Positions 1 through 8,333 of a stretch of DNA of 34,913 bases are shown here, piece by piece. The translations under genes were made by a program, and so were the position numbers. Numbering within the stretch: position 1 is the first letter of the stretch; each line of letters starts with the position of its first letter. Source of the stretch: Mycobacterium palustre (GTDB lineage: Bacteria; Actinomycetota; Actinomycetes; Mycobacteriales; Mycobacteriaceae); contig NZ_LQPJ01000131.1 in NCBI RefSeq assembly GCF_002101785.1, positions 1-34,913 on the forward strand, given 5' to 3'. The notes beneath the pieces are model-generated. The model had not been told where the DNA came from and did not search any database. It worked only from the letters and a program-made list of their open reading frames with translations.

Positions 1-119
1 CGACACGCCACACCCCACCCGGGGGTTCTCCTCACATCAAGCCGACACGCCTGCTACCAACGTCCTGGCCGAGTACACCTAGCGATGCCGTCGTCGCGGA
101 TGGGCGCCGTCGGCGACGT

Positions 120-374
120 CACCGAGCTGGCGCCCTCGCGCTGCTGCGGGCGCACGGCATGAACCGCGTCTTGTGCGAGGGCGGACCGACCCTGCTCGGC
201 GAGCTGGTGGACGCCGGCGCCATTTCCGAGATCTGCGTGACGCTGGCTCCCAAGCTCGCCAAGAGCCAGCCGGTGGGTCACCGTGAGCCGTCGCGGCTTT
301 CGGTGCCGGTGGCGATGCGGCTCGAGCACGCCCTGACCTGCGACGACTACCTGTTCCTGAAATACCGTCGCTGA
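120..374 (+). pseudogene. Remnant of a RibD-like (pyrimidine/dihydrofolate) reductase, C-terminal tail only
   Basis: An open frame from an ATG at 159 encodes about 71 residues with the RibD C-terminal reductase signature CEGGPTLLGELV followed by the family-typical tail ending in DDYLFLKY. Upstream, the expected run LALLRAHG before the ATG is readable in the same frame only from about 135; further upstream the homologous reading breaks into other frames and meets stops. The family is usually more than 200 residues with an NADPH-binding Rossmann-like domain, which is missing here. I read this as the 3' end of a degraded gene rather than a short functional protein. The true 5' end may lie outside the window. 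Family assignment is from recognised motifs; loss of function is inference. Confidence 0.6.
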
Positions 375-548
375 GCCGGGAGCGCCACGTCGGCCAGTTT
401 CTGCACATCCGCTCGGCATGCGGCGAATGCGGGTGCTTCCTATGATGAAGGCTTGGGGAACTTTTCATCGAACAGCCTGCGCGGCATTGCGTTCGGTCGA
501 TCGTCGTTTACTCTTTCGCGGGCACACCGAGGAGGACCGTCGGGCCAG

Positions 549-890
549 GTGAGCGATCCAACCCACGAGGATGAATTCCGCAATCTTGCGGTGAACCGAC
601 TGCGACCCAGCGAACTTCACTGGGCACTCAACCACGACGCCGTACACGGGATCGCCTACGCCTTCAAAAACCCCGTCGCCGTCGCCGAGGCCATCGACGA
701 CCCCCAGGACGACAGGAAGACGTATCTGATCCGCGTCAGGCGGGACGACTTGGCCAAGGCGCTGACCAACATCAACGACTGGATCGTCAAAAACCCCGGC
801 CCGGAGGGGATGCAGGCCTACGGCTTCGTCCGGGCGCTGTCCCGAGAGGGCCTCAGCGAGCGCAAAACCGGGGACGAGGAGCGCCGCTGA
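549..890 (+). CDS. Conserved hypothetical protein, 113 aa
   Basis: A GTG at 549 is preceded at about 530-537 by a strong GAGGAGGA-type ribosome-binding sequence, which is why it is preferred over the ATG at 453, whose extra 32 residues look non-protein-like. The product is a small soluble, charged protein with no signal peptide or membrane segment. It has a central region of alternating acidic and basic residues (around DDPQDDRKTYLIRVRRDD) and a basic C-terminus. I do not recognise a functional domain. It lies 170 bp upstream of pknE on the same strand and could be cotranscribed, but nothing shows a shared function. Stop is TGA at 888-890. Confidence 0.7.
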   Translation: MSDPTHEDEFRNLAVNRLRPSELHWALNHDAVHGIAYAFKNPVAVAEAIDDPQDDRKTYLIRVRRDDLAKALTNINDWIVKNPGPEGMQAYGFVRALSREGLSERKTGDEERR

Positions 891-1060
891 TCCGGCGCGG
901 CCGCCGGTGCGCGACCCAGAGGCCACCACCCGCCGAACCGGGATTAGCTGGCATTCTCGCTATTCACGGTGCCCCGCGGTTGCCGAAACCATTAGCCTTA
1001 TGCCTGGCAGGCCACGTTTGCAGCGGCTTGCGGCGCCCTGTGGCGGGTGAGGAGTCGGGA

Positions 1061-2890
1061 ATGGGTGAGACGACCGCGGATTCGCGGGAGGGCTCGCAGT
1101 TCGGGCCGTACCGGCTACGGCGGCTGGTGGGTCGCGGCGGGATGGGCGACGTCTACGAGGCCGAGGACACGGTGCGCGAACGGATCGTGGCGCTCAAGCT
1201 GATGTCGCAGGCCCTCTCCAGCGACCCGGTCTTCCGCTCGCGCATGCAGCGCGAGGCCCGCACGGCCGGGCGGCTGCAGGAACCGCACGTCGTGCCGATT
1301 CACGACTTCGGCGAGATCGACGGGCAGCTCTACGTGGACATGCGCCTCATCGACGGCAAGAACCTGGCCACAATGCTGAGCCGCTACGGGCCGCTGTCCC
1401 CGCCGCGGGCGGTGGCGATCGTGCGCCAGATCGGCTCGGCCCTCGACGCCGCGCACGCCGCCGGTGTGATGCACCGCGACGTGAAGCCGGAGAACATCCT
1501 CGTCAGCGCCGACGACTTTGCCTACCTCGTCGATTTCGGCATCGCCAGCGCCACCTCCGACGAGAAGCTGACGCAGTTCGGGACCACCGTGGGCACCGTC
1601 AAATACATGGCCCCGGAGCGGTTTAGCGACGCCGAGGTCACCTACCGGGCCGACATCTACGCGCTGGCCTGCGTCCTTTACGAGTGCCTGACCGGTTCCC
1701 CGCCCTACACCGGTGACACCATCGGCGTGATGGGCGCCCACCTCAACCAGGCGATCCCGCGCCCCAGCGCCGCGCGGCCGAGCATCCCCGTGGCCTTCGA
1801 CGGCGTCATCGCGCGCGGCATGGCCAAGGATCCGGCGGCCCGCTACGCCACGTGCGGCGACCTCTCGGCGGCCGCCTACGCCGCGCTGGCCACCCCCGAC
1901 CAGGACCGCGCGACCGACATCCTGCAGCGCAGCCAGGTGGCCAACATGCCGGCCGCGTTCGCGGGCCAGCCGCCCAGCGGATTCGCGCCCACCCAGCCGC
2001 CGGCGATGGCCAGCCACGGGCCGCCGCAGAACCAGGCGTGGCCCGCGACGTCGACTCCCCCGGCATCTGTTGGGCTCGGCGGACCGGCGCCCCAGCCGAC
2101 GGGGTGGCCCGGCGTCCCCGGCTGGGGCACCGGCGACGTGGGCGCGACCGGGACGCCGCTCTGGGGGCCGCCGCCCCGGCGCGGACGCAACCCGTGGCCG
2201 TGGGTGGGCGCCGCCGCCGCCGCGGCGGTGGTCGTTGTGGTCGGGCTGATCGTCGTCGTGGCCCACCCGTGGGAATCGTCGCCGTCCGCCAAGTCCACGT
2301 CGGCGCCGCCACCGCCGCCGCCGGACGCCGTCGAGCTCAAAACCCTCGATGACGGCGTGTACGTCGGCAGCTCGGCGGCACCGACGACGATCGACATCTT
2401 CAACGAACCCATCTGCCCGCCGTGCGGCAGCTTCATCCGGTCCAACGCGAGCGATATCGACACCGCGGTGAACAACAAGAAGCTTGCGGTGCGATACCAC
2501 CTGTTGGACTTCCTCGACGACCAGTCGCACAGCAAGAACTACTCCACGCGAGCGGTCGCGGCCACGTATTGCGTTGCGGGACAAGGTGATCCGAAGCTGT
2601 ATACCAATTACTACTCGGGCCTGTTCGCCAGCAGTTTCCAGCCCGCCGAGAACGCCCCGGAAGACCGCACCGACGGCGAACTGGCCCAGCTGGCCAAGAC
2701 CGTCGGCGTCGATGCCAGCGTGCTCGACTGCATCAAGGGCGGCGACGACGTCGGCATCGCCAAGGCCAAGGCCGCCGCGGGCGATGCGACGCTGACCGGG
2801 CTCAACGCCACCGGGACGCCGTTCGTGTGGGACGGCACCAGGTCGGTGAACTACCAGGATCCGACCTGGCTGACCAAGCTGATCGGGTAG
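1061..2890 (+). CDS. pknE: Receptor Ser/Thr protein kinase PknE with DsbA-like ectodomain, 609 aa
   Basis: This closely matches my recollection of M. tuberculosis PknE along its length. Residues 16-275 form a Hanks-type kinase: glycine loop GRGGMG, ATP lysine K46 in ALK, catalytic HRDVKPEN with D140, DFG at 158-160, APE near 184. A proline/glycine-rich juxtamembrane stretch (about 295-378) leads to one membrane segment (382-401). The outer part (about 424-609) is a thioredoxin-fold DsbA/DsbG-type domain with CPPC at 452-455 and a likely cis-proline in GTPF near 587. The kinase domain is cytosolic and the thiol domain is outside the membrane, so redox or envelope stress sensing is a reasonable inference. 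ATG 1061 is chosen because GGTGAGGAG lies just upstream and family homology begins there; an in-frame start at 980 adds 27 unlikely residues. The gene converges on the kinase ending at 2901 with a 10-bp gap. Confidence 0.95.
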   Translation: MGETTADSREGSQFGPYRLRRLVGRGGMGDVYEAEDTVRERIVALKLMSQALSSDPVFRSRMQREARTAGRLQEPHVVPIHDFGEIDGQLYVDMRLIDGKNLATMLSRYGPLSPPRAVAIVRQIGSALDAAHAAGVMHRDVKPENILVSADDFAYLVDFGIASATSDEKLTQFGTTVGTVKYMAPERFSDAEVTYRADIYALACVLYECLTGSPPYTGDTIGVMGAHLNQAIPRPSAARPSIPVAFDGVIARGMAKDPAARYATCGDLSAAAYAALATPDQDRATDILQRSQVANMPAAFAGQPPSGFAPTQPPAMASHGPPQNQAWPATSTPPASVGLGGPAPQPTGWPGVPGWGTGDVGATGTPLWGPPPRRGRNPWPWVGAAAAAAVVVVVGLIVVVAHPWESSPSAKSTSAPPPPPPDAVELKTLDDGVYVGSSAAPTTIDIFNEPICPPCGSFIRSNASDIDTAVNNKKLAVRYHLLDFLDDQSHSKNYSTRAVAATYCVAGQGDPKLYTNYYSGLFASSFQPAENAPEDRTDGELAQLAKTVGVDASVLDCIKGGDDVGIAKAKAAAGDATLTGLNATGTPFVWDGTRSVNYQDPTWLTKLIG

Positions 2891-2900
2891 CCCCCGCCCG

Positions 2901-4871
2901 CTAGTCGCCGGTGCGGGCGAACTTCACGTCGACGTCGGTGCTGCCGCAGTTGACCCCGGCGGAATTCGCCACGTTCTCGTGGCCGTGCCCGGTGAGCAGC
3001 GCGACCGGGTCCTGGGCCGGTTGCGGCAGCGGGAAGTGCGCGACGATCCTGACGTGCGCGGTCCCGCCCTTGGAGCACCGGCCGTCGAACTCGCGGTCGT
3101 AGACCCATTCCCCGTTGGCGAAGACCAACGCCATGGCCGACGCCGGCGGCGCGTGGAAGAAGCTCATGCACCGCTCGCCGGTGCGCAGGCAGTCGGTCCG
3201 CACCGCATAGTCCTGCTGCCCTTTGTAGCCGCTCGGGGTGACGTCGGATTCGTGGTAGTGCCCGCGCACCGCCTCGGCCGGCGACACCACCCGCGGCGGC
3301 ACGGTGTTCGGATCGGGAAGCGTGCTGACGTCGACGTCTCCCGTGCGGGTGAAGGTGACCGTTCGTTTGTTGGCGCAGCCCTTGTCCATGATCTCGGTGG
3401 CCTCGCCGGCCAGGGTGCCGTCGGGGTGCGGTTGCAGCGTGAACGTCTCCCAGATCTCGCCGTCGAGCTTGGTGTTGGTGCATGTGCTCGAGCCGACGCT
3501 GACGGCCACCCAGGTGTCGCCGACCTGGTCGAAGATGATGGTCGGCACCTGCATGCTCTCCCCGGTCAGGCGGGTGGCGGTCGCCACGCACCCGGTGGGG
3601 CGGCACGCCGAGCTGATGCCCCAGGTTTCCGTCGACGGCGCGACTCCCGGCGCGGGTTGGCCTTCGATGCTGCCGATGCGGGCGAACTCCGCGCGGTACA
3701 CGCCCGTGAGGGGCCCGGTGTTGGGCGGCGGCGCCTTGGGCGACGGGGCGGGTGCGGGCGCCGCAGTCGGGGCCGGCTTGTGGGGCTGGCTGAGCCTGTC
3801 GGTGGCGAAGACGCCGCCCGCGATCAGCAACGCGGCGGCCGCCACGGCCGGGACGAGGACGGCGGGTCGGCGGAGCCGTTGTGCCGCAGGCGGTTTGGGC
3901 CGCAGCGCCGTGGTGGGCGCCACCACGCCGATCGAGGGTTGGGTGTCTTGGGTCTCCGGGTGGGCCGGGATCTGGCCCGCGTAGGTGAAGGTCGGGTTCG
4001 GCCGCGGACCGAGACGGGCCGCGAACTCCCCGCAGCTGCCGAACCGGCCGGACGGCTCCTTGGCCAGCGCGGTGGCGAACACCGCATCCAGCCCAGCCAA
4101 TTCCGGCCTCCCGGCGCCGATGGACGGCGGCGGGGCGTTGACGTGCTGGCTGATCACCACGGCGGGATTGGGGTCGACGTAGGGCTCGACGCCGGTCAGC
4201 ATGTGAAATGCGGTGCACGCCAACGCGTATTGATCGGCTCGCCCGTCGATCGGCTCGCCCTTCAACTGCTCGGGCGCCGCGTAGGCGGCGGTGCCGACGG
4301 TCATGTTGGTCGCGGTCAGGCCGGTCGCGTCGTCGATGCGGCGCGCGATGCCGAAATCGGCCAGTAAGACCCGGCGCGCCTGCCCGTCGGACTCGCCCAG
4401 CAAGATGTTGGCCGGCTTGACGTCGCGGTGCAGCAGCCCCCGATGGTGTGCGTAGTCCAGCGCCGAGGCGACCGCGGTGATGATGGGCACCACCTCGTCG
4501 AGCGGCATCCCGCCCGGGTACTCGTCCTGCACCAGCCGGCCCACATCGGTGCCGGGCACGTAGGCCATCGAGATCCAAAAGTGGCCGTCCTCTTCGCCGC
4601 GGTCGTGGACCCTGACGATGTTCGGGTGCGTCAAACCGGCCGCCAGGTCGGCCTCGCGCACGAAGCGGGCCCGAAACTCCGCGTCGGCGGTTAGCTCCGG
4701 AGGCAGCACCTTCAGCGCGTCCTGGCGCGGCAGCCGCGGATGCGCCACCAGGTACACCTGACCCATGCCGCCCGAGCCGAGCGACCGAATGATCGTGTAT
4801 CCGGCGAACACCCGGCCCGCCTCGAGCGACATGGCCAAATCGTAGGTCTTGTTTTTGCGGCTGTCGGGCAC
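2901..4871 (-). CDS. Receptor Ser/Thr protein kinase (PknF-like kinase domain, duplicated Cys-rich ectodomain), 656 aa
   Basis: Residues 21-288 are a complete Hanks kinase: GSGGMG loop, ATP lysine K54, HRDVKPAN with catalytic D150, DFG 172-174, activation-loop threonines in GLTATNMTVGT, and APE near 199-201. The kinase part most resembles mycobacterial PknF. One membrane helix lies at about 336-355, followed by a Pro/Ala linker. The ectodomain (387-656) differs from PknF, PknI and PknJ as I know them. It appears to consist of two related lobes, each with four cysteines (423, 428, 464, 499 and 561, 568, 599, 642) and each closing on a V-x-F-x-R-T-G-D motif. Start is GTG 4871 with AAAGGAC upstream; ATG 4832 is an alternative without a good ribosome site. 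It lies 127 bp downstream of the MFS gene on the same strand. The ligand is unknown. Confidence 0.9.
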   Translation of the reverse strand: MPDSRKNKTYDLAMSLEAGRVFAGYTIIRSLGSGGMGQVYLVAHPRLPRQDALKVLPPELTADAEFRARFVREADLAAGLTHPNIVRVHDRGEEDGHFWISMAYVPGTDVGRLVQDEYPGGMPLDEVVPIITAVASALDYAHHRGLLHRDVKPANILLGESDGQARRVLLADFGIARRIDDATGLTATNMTVGTAAYAAPEQLKGEPIDGRADQYALACTAFHMLTGVEPYVDPNPAVVISQHVNAPPPSIGAGRPELAGLDAVFATALAKEPSGRFGSCGEFAARLGPRPNPTFTYAGQIPAHPETQDTQPSIGVVAPTTALRPKPPAAQRLRRPAVLVPAVAAAALLIAGGVFATDRLSQPHKPAPTAAPAPAPSPKAPPPNTGPLTGVYRAEFARIGSIEGQPAPGVAPSTETWGISSACRPTGCVATATRLTGESMQVPTIIFDQVGDTWVAVSVGSSTCTNTKLDGEIWETFTLQPHPDGTLAGEATEIMDKGCANKRTVTFTRTGDVDVSTLPDPNTVPPRVVSPAEAVRGHYHESDVTPSGYKGQQDYAVRTDCLRTGERCMSFFHAPPASAMALVFANGEWVYDREFDGRCSKGGTAHVRIVAHFPLPQPAQDPVALLTGHGHENVANSAGVNCGSTDVDVKFARTGD

Positions 4872-4998
4872 TTGACGTCCTTTCCGGTCCGGCGGGCGAA
4901 CGGCGAGGCGCCCGTTGGCAGAAAGGTTGCGGCACACGGCTTGCCGGATGGTCGCGAAGTTCTTGCGAAATCCTTGCGGCGCCAGGCTTCCTCGGCGC

Positions 4999-6480
4999 TC
5001 AGCCGCGGCGTGGGCCCGCGTCCTCGCCCTCGGCGTCGGCGACGGTCAGCGGCAACGCCAGCTCCTCCAGCGGGCGCTGCTCGGCGGCAACGCCGAGCCA
5101 CAGTTCGATCAGCCCCGCGGTCGCCATCACCGCGGCCCCGATGAGGAACGACCAGACCACCAGGCCGCGCTGCCCGGAATTGATCAGCTGACCGAACAGC
5201 AGCGGGCCGGTGATCCCGCCGATCGCCGTGCCAATCGCGTAGAAGAACGCGATCGCCAGCGCCCGGGTTTCCATCGGGAAGATCTCGCTGACGGTCAGGT
5301 AGGCCGCGCTCGCGCCCGCCGAGGCCAGAAAGAAGGCCACCGCCAGCACGGCGATGAACGTCCAGGCGCCGCCGGTCTGGGTCACGAAGAGCACCGCGAG
5401 GACGACGGCCACCGCGGCCGAACCGATGTAGGTCAGCGTGATCATCGGCTTGCGGCCGACGGTGTCGAACAGATGCCCGAGCGCCAAAGGGCCGACGAAA
5501 TTGCTGAGCGCCCACAGGATGAAGAACACCGGCACCGTGCCCGACGGGACGCCGTAGAACCCGCTCAGCAGGGTGCCCAGGTTGAACGTCACGCCGTTGT
5601 AGAGGAACGCCTGGCCGATGAACAGCGCCAGGCCCAGCACGGCGCGCCGGGGATAGAGCGTGAACGCGACCCGGGCGATCTCACGAAACGAAATGGCCTG
5701 GCGCTGGCGGATTTTGAGCGGACGGCCCTGCGGCTCGGGCAGCGGCCGGCCCGTCTCCCGCTGCACCTCGCCCTCGATCTCGCCGACGATGCGCTCGGCC
5801 TCCTCGTCGCGGCCGTGGATGAACAGCCAGCGGGGGCTTTCCGGGACGTTGCGCCGGACCAGCAGGACAAAGATGCCGAAGACGGCCCCGATGCCGAAGG
5901 CAAGCCGCCACCCGATGTTCGCCGGGAAGTTCGACGTGTTCAGCAGCACCAGCGCCCCAGCCGCCCCGGCGGCCGAACCCATCCAATACGTCCCGTTGAT
6001 GATCAGGTCCACGCGACCGCGCACGCGTGCGGGGATCAGCTCGTCGATCGCCGAGTTGATCGCCGCATACTCCCCGCCGATGCCGGAGCCGGTGAAGAAG
6101 CGCGCGATGAAGAAGTACCACGGCGCGAACGCGAACGCGGTCGCGACGGTGGCGGTCAGGTACACCGCGAGGGTCAGGATGAACAGGTTGCGCCGCCCGA
6201 ACCGGTCGGTCAGGTGGCCGAAGAACAGCGCGCCCAGACAGGCGCCGGCGATGTAGAACGCCGCCGCCAGGCCGATCTGCGCGGGATTGAGTTCGATGCC
6301 GCTGCCCTTTTCGGTGAGGCGCGACGACACGTTGCCGACCATCGTGACCTCGAGCCCGTCGAGGATCCACACGCCGCCGAGCCCGATGACGACGCGCCAG
6401 TGAAACCGGCCCCAGGGCAGCCGGTCCAGCCGCGCGGGCACGTGGGTGGTGATGGTTCCGGTCTGCACGTCGTCGCTCAT
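4999..6480 (-). CDS. Major facilitator superfamily transporter, sugar-porter-like, 493 aa
   Basis: The protein has the hydrophobic pattern of a 12-helix MFS carrier. Sugar-porter hallmarks are visible: GHLTDRFGRR after helix 2, PESPRW after helix 6, and a second-half GHLFDTVGRK loop; the long hydrophilic loop after PESPRW divides the two bundles. The N-terminal 30 residues are cytosolic. Start ATG 6480 follows GAGAGGAGCCCG. The gene begins 56 bp after the ngg stop on the same strand, so it probably belongs to the asnO-ngg transcript. The substrate cannot be read from sequence; candidates are an osmolyte (including NAGGN itself) or an organic acid or sugar. It occupies the third position of an operon where other bacteria often carry an M42-type hydrolase. 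Confidence 0.88.
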   Translation of the reverse strand: MSDDVQTGTITTHVPARLDRLPWGRFHWRVVIGLGGVWILDGLEVTMVGNVSSRLTEKGSGIELNPAQIGLAAAFYIAGACLGALFFGHLTDRFGRRNLFILTLAVYLTATVATAFAFAPWYFFIARFFTGSGIGGEYAAINSAIDELIPARVRGRVDLIINGTYWMGSAAGAAGALVLLNTSNFPANIGWRLAFGIGAVFGIFVLLVRRNVPESPRWLFIHGRDEEAERIVGEIEGEVQRETGRPLPEPQGRPLKIRQRQAISFREIARVAFTLYPRRAVLGLALFIGQAFLYNGVTFNLGTLLSGFYGVPSGTVPVFFILWALSNFVGPLALGHLFDTVGRKPMITLTYIGSAAVAVVLAVLFVTQTGGAWTFIAVLAVAFFLASAGASAAYLTVSEIFPMETRALAIAFFYAIGTAIGGITGPLLFGQLINSGQRGLVVWSFLIGAAVMATAGLIELWLGVAAEQRPLEELALPLTVADAEGEDAGPRRG

Positions 6481-6536
6481 CGGGCTCCTCTCGTAAGTGA
6501 ACACAAGAATTACCCCGTCGAGGCGCGTCGCACGCC

Positions 6537-8333
6537 TCAGTTCCGGTCGGTGCGCGCCTCCTCGGGCGTCCAGGCCGGCGGCTGGCCCGGGTGACCCGGG
6601 AACAAAAAGTCGAGGAACGCCGCGGCGGTGGGCTGGGGTTCGTGGTTGGCGAGCCCGGGCCGCTCGTTGGCCTCGATGAAGGCATAGTCGGTGCCGGTGA
6701 CGTCGGGGACCAGCAGGTCGATGCCCGTCACCTTGATGCCGATCGCCTCGGCCGCCGTCACCGCGACCCGGCACAGCTCGGTGTTCACCTCGGCGGTGAC
6801 GTCGTGGATGGTGCCGCCCTGGTGCAGGTTGGCGGTGTGGCGCACGCGCAGCCGGGTGCCCTGGGGCAGCACGTCGTCCATCCGCCACCCGGCCTCGGCG
6901 ACCGTGGCCTCGGTGATGTCGTCGAGCGGGATCTTCGACTCGCCGCCGGTGGCCGCCGAGCGCCGCCGGCTCTCGGCCGCGATCAGGTCCCGCACCGTGT
7001 GCTCCCCCGTGCCCAGGATTTCGGGCGGCAGCCGCAGCGCGGCGGCCACCACCCGACCGTCGATCACCACCAGGCGCAGGTCGTGGCCGCTCACCCGCTC
7101 CTCGATCAGCACCTCCGGGTAGTGCTCGCGCGCGCGCGCCACCGCGGCCGCCAGCTCGTCCGGGCCCTGCTCGGCGGTCACCCCGACGGTGATGCCCTTG
7201 CCCTGTTCGCCGCGGGTGGGTTTGACCACGGCCTCGCCGATCTCCTGCAGGAAGGCGTAGTCGTCGTCGTCACCGGTGGCCAGGCGGGCGCGCGGCACCG
7301 TGATGCCGGCCTCGGAGACCAGGCGCCGGGTCAACCGCTTGTCGTCGCAGCGGCACATGGCGATCGCCGAGGTGAACTCGGACAGCGATTCGCGGGTGAT
7401 GACGCTGCGGCCGCCGTGGGTGAGCCGCATCTCGCCGGTTTCGGCGTCGAGGACCTCGACCCAGATGCCGCGGCGCAGCGCCTCATCGGCGATGATCCGG
7501 GCGTAGGGATTGAGGTCGTCGACGGTTTCGGGCGGCGGGCTGAACAGCGGCTCGTTGATCGCGTTCTTGCGCTTGATCGCCAGCACCGGCACGCGGCGGA
7601 AACCGAGCTTTTCGTAGAGGTTGATGGCGGCGGCGTTGTCGTGCGCCACCGACAGATCCAGGTAGGCGCGGCCCTTGCGGCGGTAGTGCTCGGCCAGCGC
7701 GCGGGTCAGGGTTTCGCCGATCCCCGGTAGCGCCGCGGCCGGATCGACGGCCAGGGTCCACAGGCTCGACCCCTCCTCGGGGTCTCGGAACAGCTCCTCG
7801 TGGTCGACGCCGGTCACGGTGCCGACCACGGCGCCGTCGTCGTCTCGCACCGCGAGCAGGTATTTCACCGCCTTGACGTGTTGATGGTTGTGCCAGATCG
7901 TCTCGACCGGCGCCGGCACCATCCCGCAGCGCACGAACACGCGGTTCATCGCGTCGGCGTCGGCCGGGGTCTTCAGCGTGCGCACCGTCACCCCGACCGG
8001 CGGCGACGGCGCCCGGTCCTCGTCGTGCGCGCCGGTAAAGCGCAGCCGGTAGGTGTGGCTGGGGTCGATGAACAGCTCGTTGGGCGCCCCGGCAACCACG
8101 ACGTGGGACTCGCGGGCGTAGATGCAGATGTCGCGCCGCCCGGGGGCTTCGCGTCGCAGCGCCTCGGCCAGCGTGTTCGCGTCGGCGAACGTCTGCCCGA
8201 ATATCAGTCGGCCCCAACCCAATTCGAGCTCGACGTCCTTGGCCATCGCGTCCACCAGCTCGGGCGGCGAGGCGTCGTGCAGGGCCAGCGTGATGGCCTC
8301 GGTGTGCTCCTCCGGGTGGTCGGTGCCGCTCAT
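6537..8333 (-). CDS. ngg: N-acetylglutaminylglutamine synthetase (GNAT plus ATP-grasp), 598 aa
   Basis: Two fused enzymes can be read. Residues about 114-256 are a GNAT acetyltransferase (LWTLAVDP, then NAAAINLYEKLGFRRV). Residues about 325-580 are an ATP-grasp ligase resembling cyanophycin synthetase/glutathione-ligase types, with the lysine-glycine loop KPTRGEQGKG (371-380) and the metal-binding IEANERPG (553-560). This architecture is that of Ngg from the osmoregulated dipeptide pathway known in Sinorhizobium and Pseudomonas, which joins two glutamines and acetylates the product; AsnO then amidates it to N-acetylglutaminylglutamine amide. Start ATG 8333 overlaps the asnO stop as ATGA, implying translational coupling. 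Length is normal for the family. The protein is cytosolic, with no signal peptide. Function is by family; activity in this host is inference. Confidence 0.9.
   Translation of the reverse strand: MSGTDHPEEHTEAITLALHDASPPELVDAMAKDVELELGWGRLIFGQTFADANTLAEALRREAPGRRDICIYARESHVVVAGAPNELFIDPSHTYRLRFTGAHDEDRAPSPPVGVTVRTLKTPADADAMNRVFVRCGMVPAPVETIWHNHQHVKAVKYLLAVRDDDGAVVGTVTGVDHEELFRDPEEGSSLWTLAVDPAAALPGIGETLTRALAEHYRRKGRAYLDLSVAHDNAAAINLYEKLGFRRVPVLAIKRKNAINEPLFSPPPETVDDLNPYARIIADEALRRGIWVEVLDAETGEMRLTHGGRSVITRESLSEFTSAIAMCRCDDKRLTRRLVSEAGITVPRARLATGDDDDYAFLQEIGEAVVKPTRGEQGKGITVGVTAEQGPDELAAAVARAREHYPEVLIEERVSGHDLRLVVIDGRVVAAALRLPPEILGTGEHTVRDLIAAESRRRSAATGGESKIPLDDITEATVAEAGWRMDDVLPQGTRLRVRHTANLHQGGTIHDVTAEVNTELCRVAVTAAEAIGIKVTGIDLLVPDVTGTDYAFIEANERPGLANHEPQPTAAAFLDFLFPGHPGQPPAWTPEEARTDRN

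Noticed and set aside
1115..2584. 489-codon open frame antisense to pknE
   Set aside because: Arg/Gly/Ala-rich shadow typical of high GC codon bias; pknE on the other strand has full family homology.
4915..6594. 559-codon plus-strand frame over the MFS gene
   Set aside because: Low-complexity charged shadow; the minus strand gives a convincing MFS protein.
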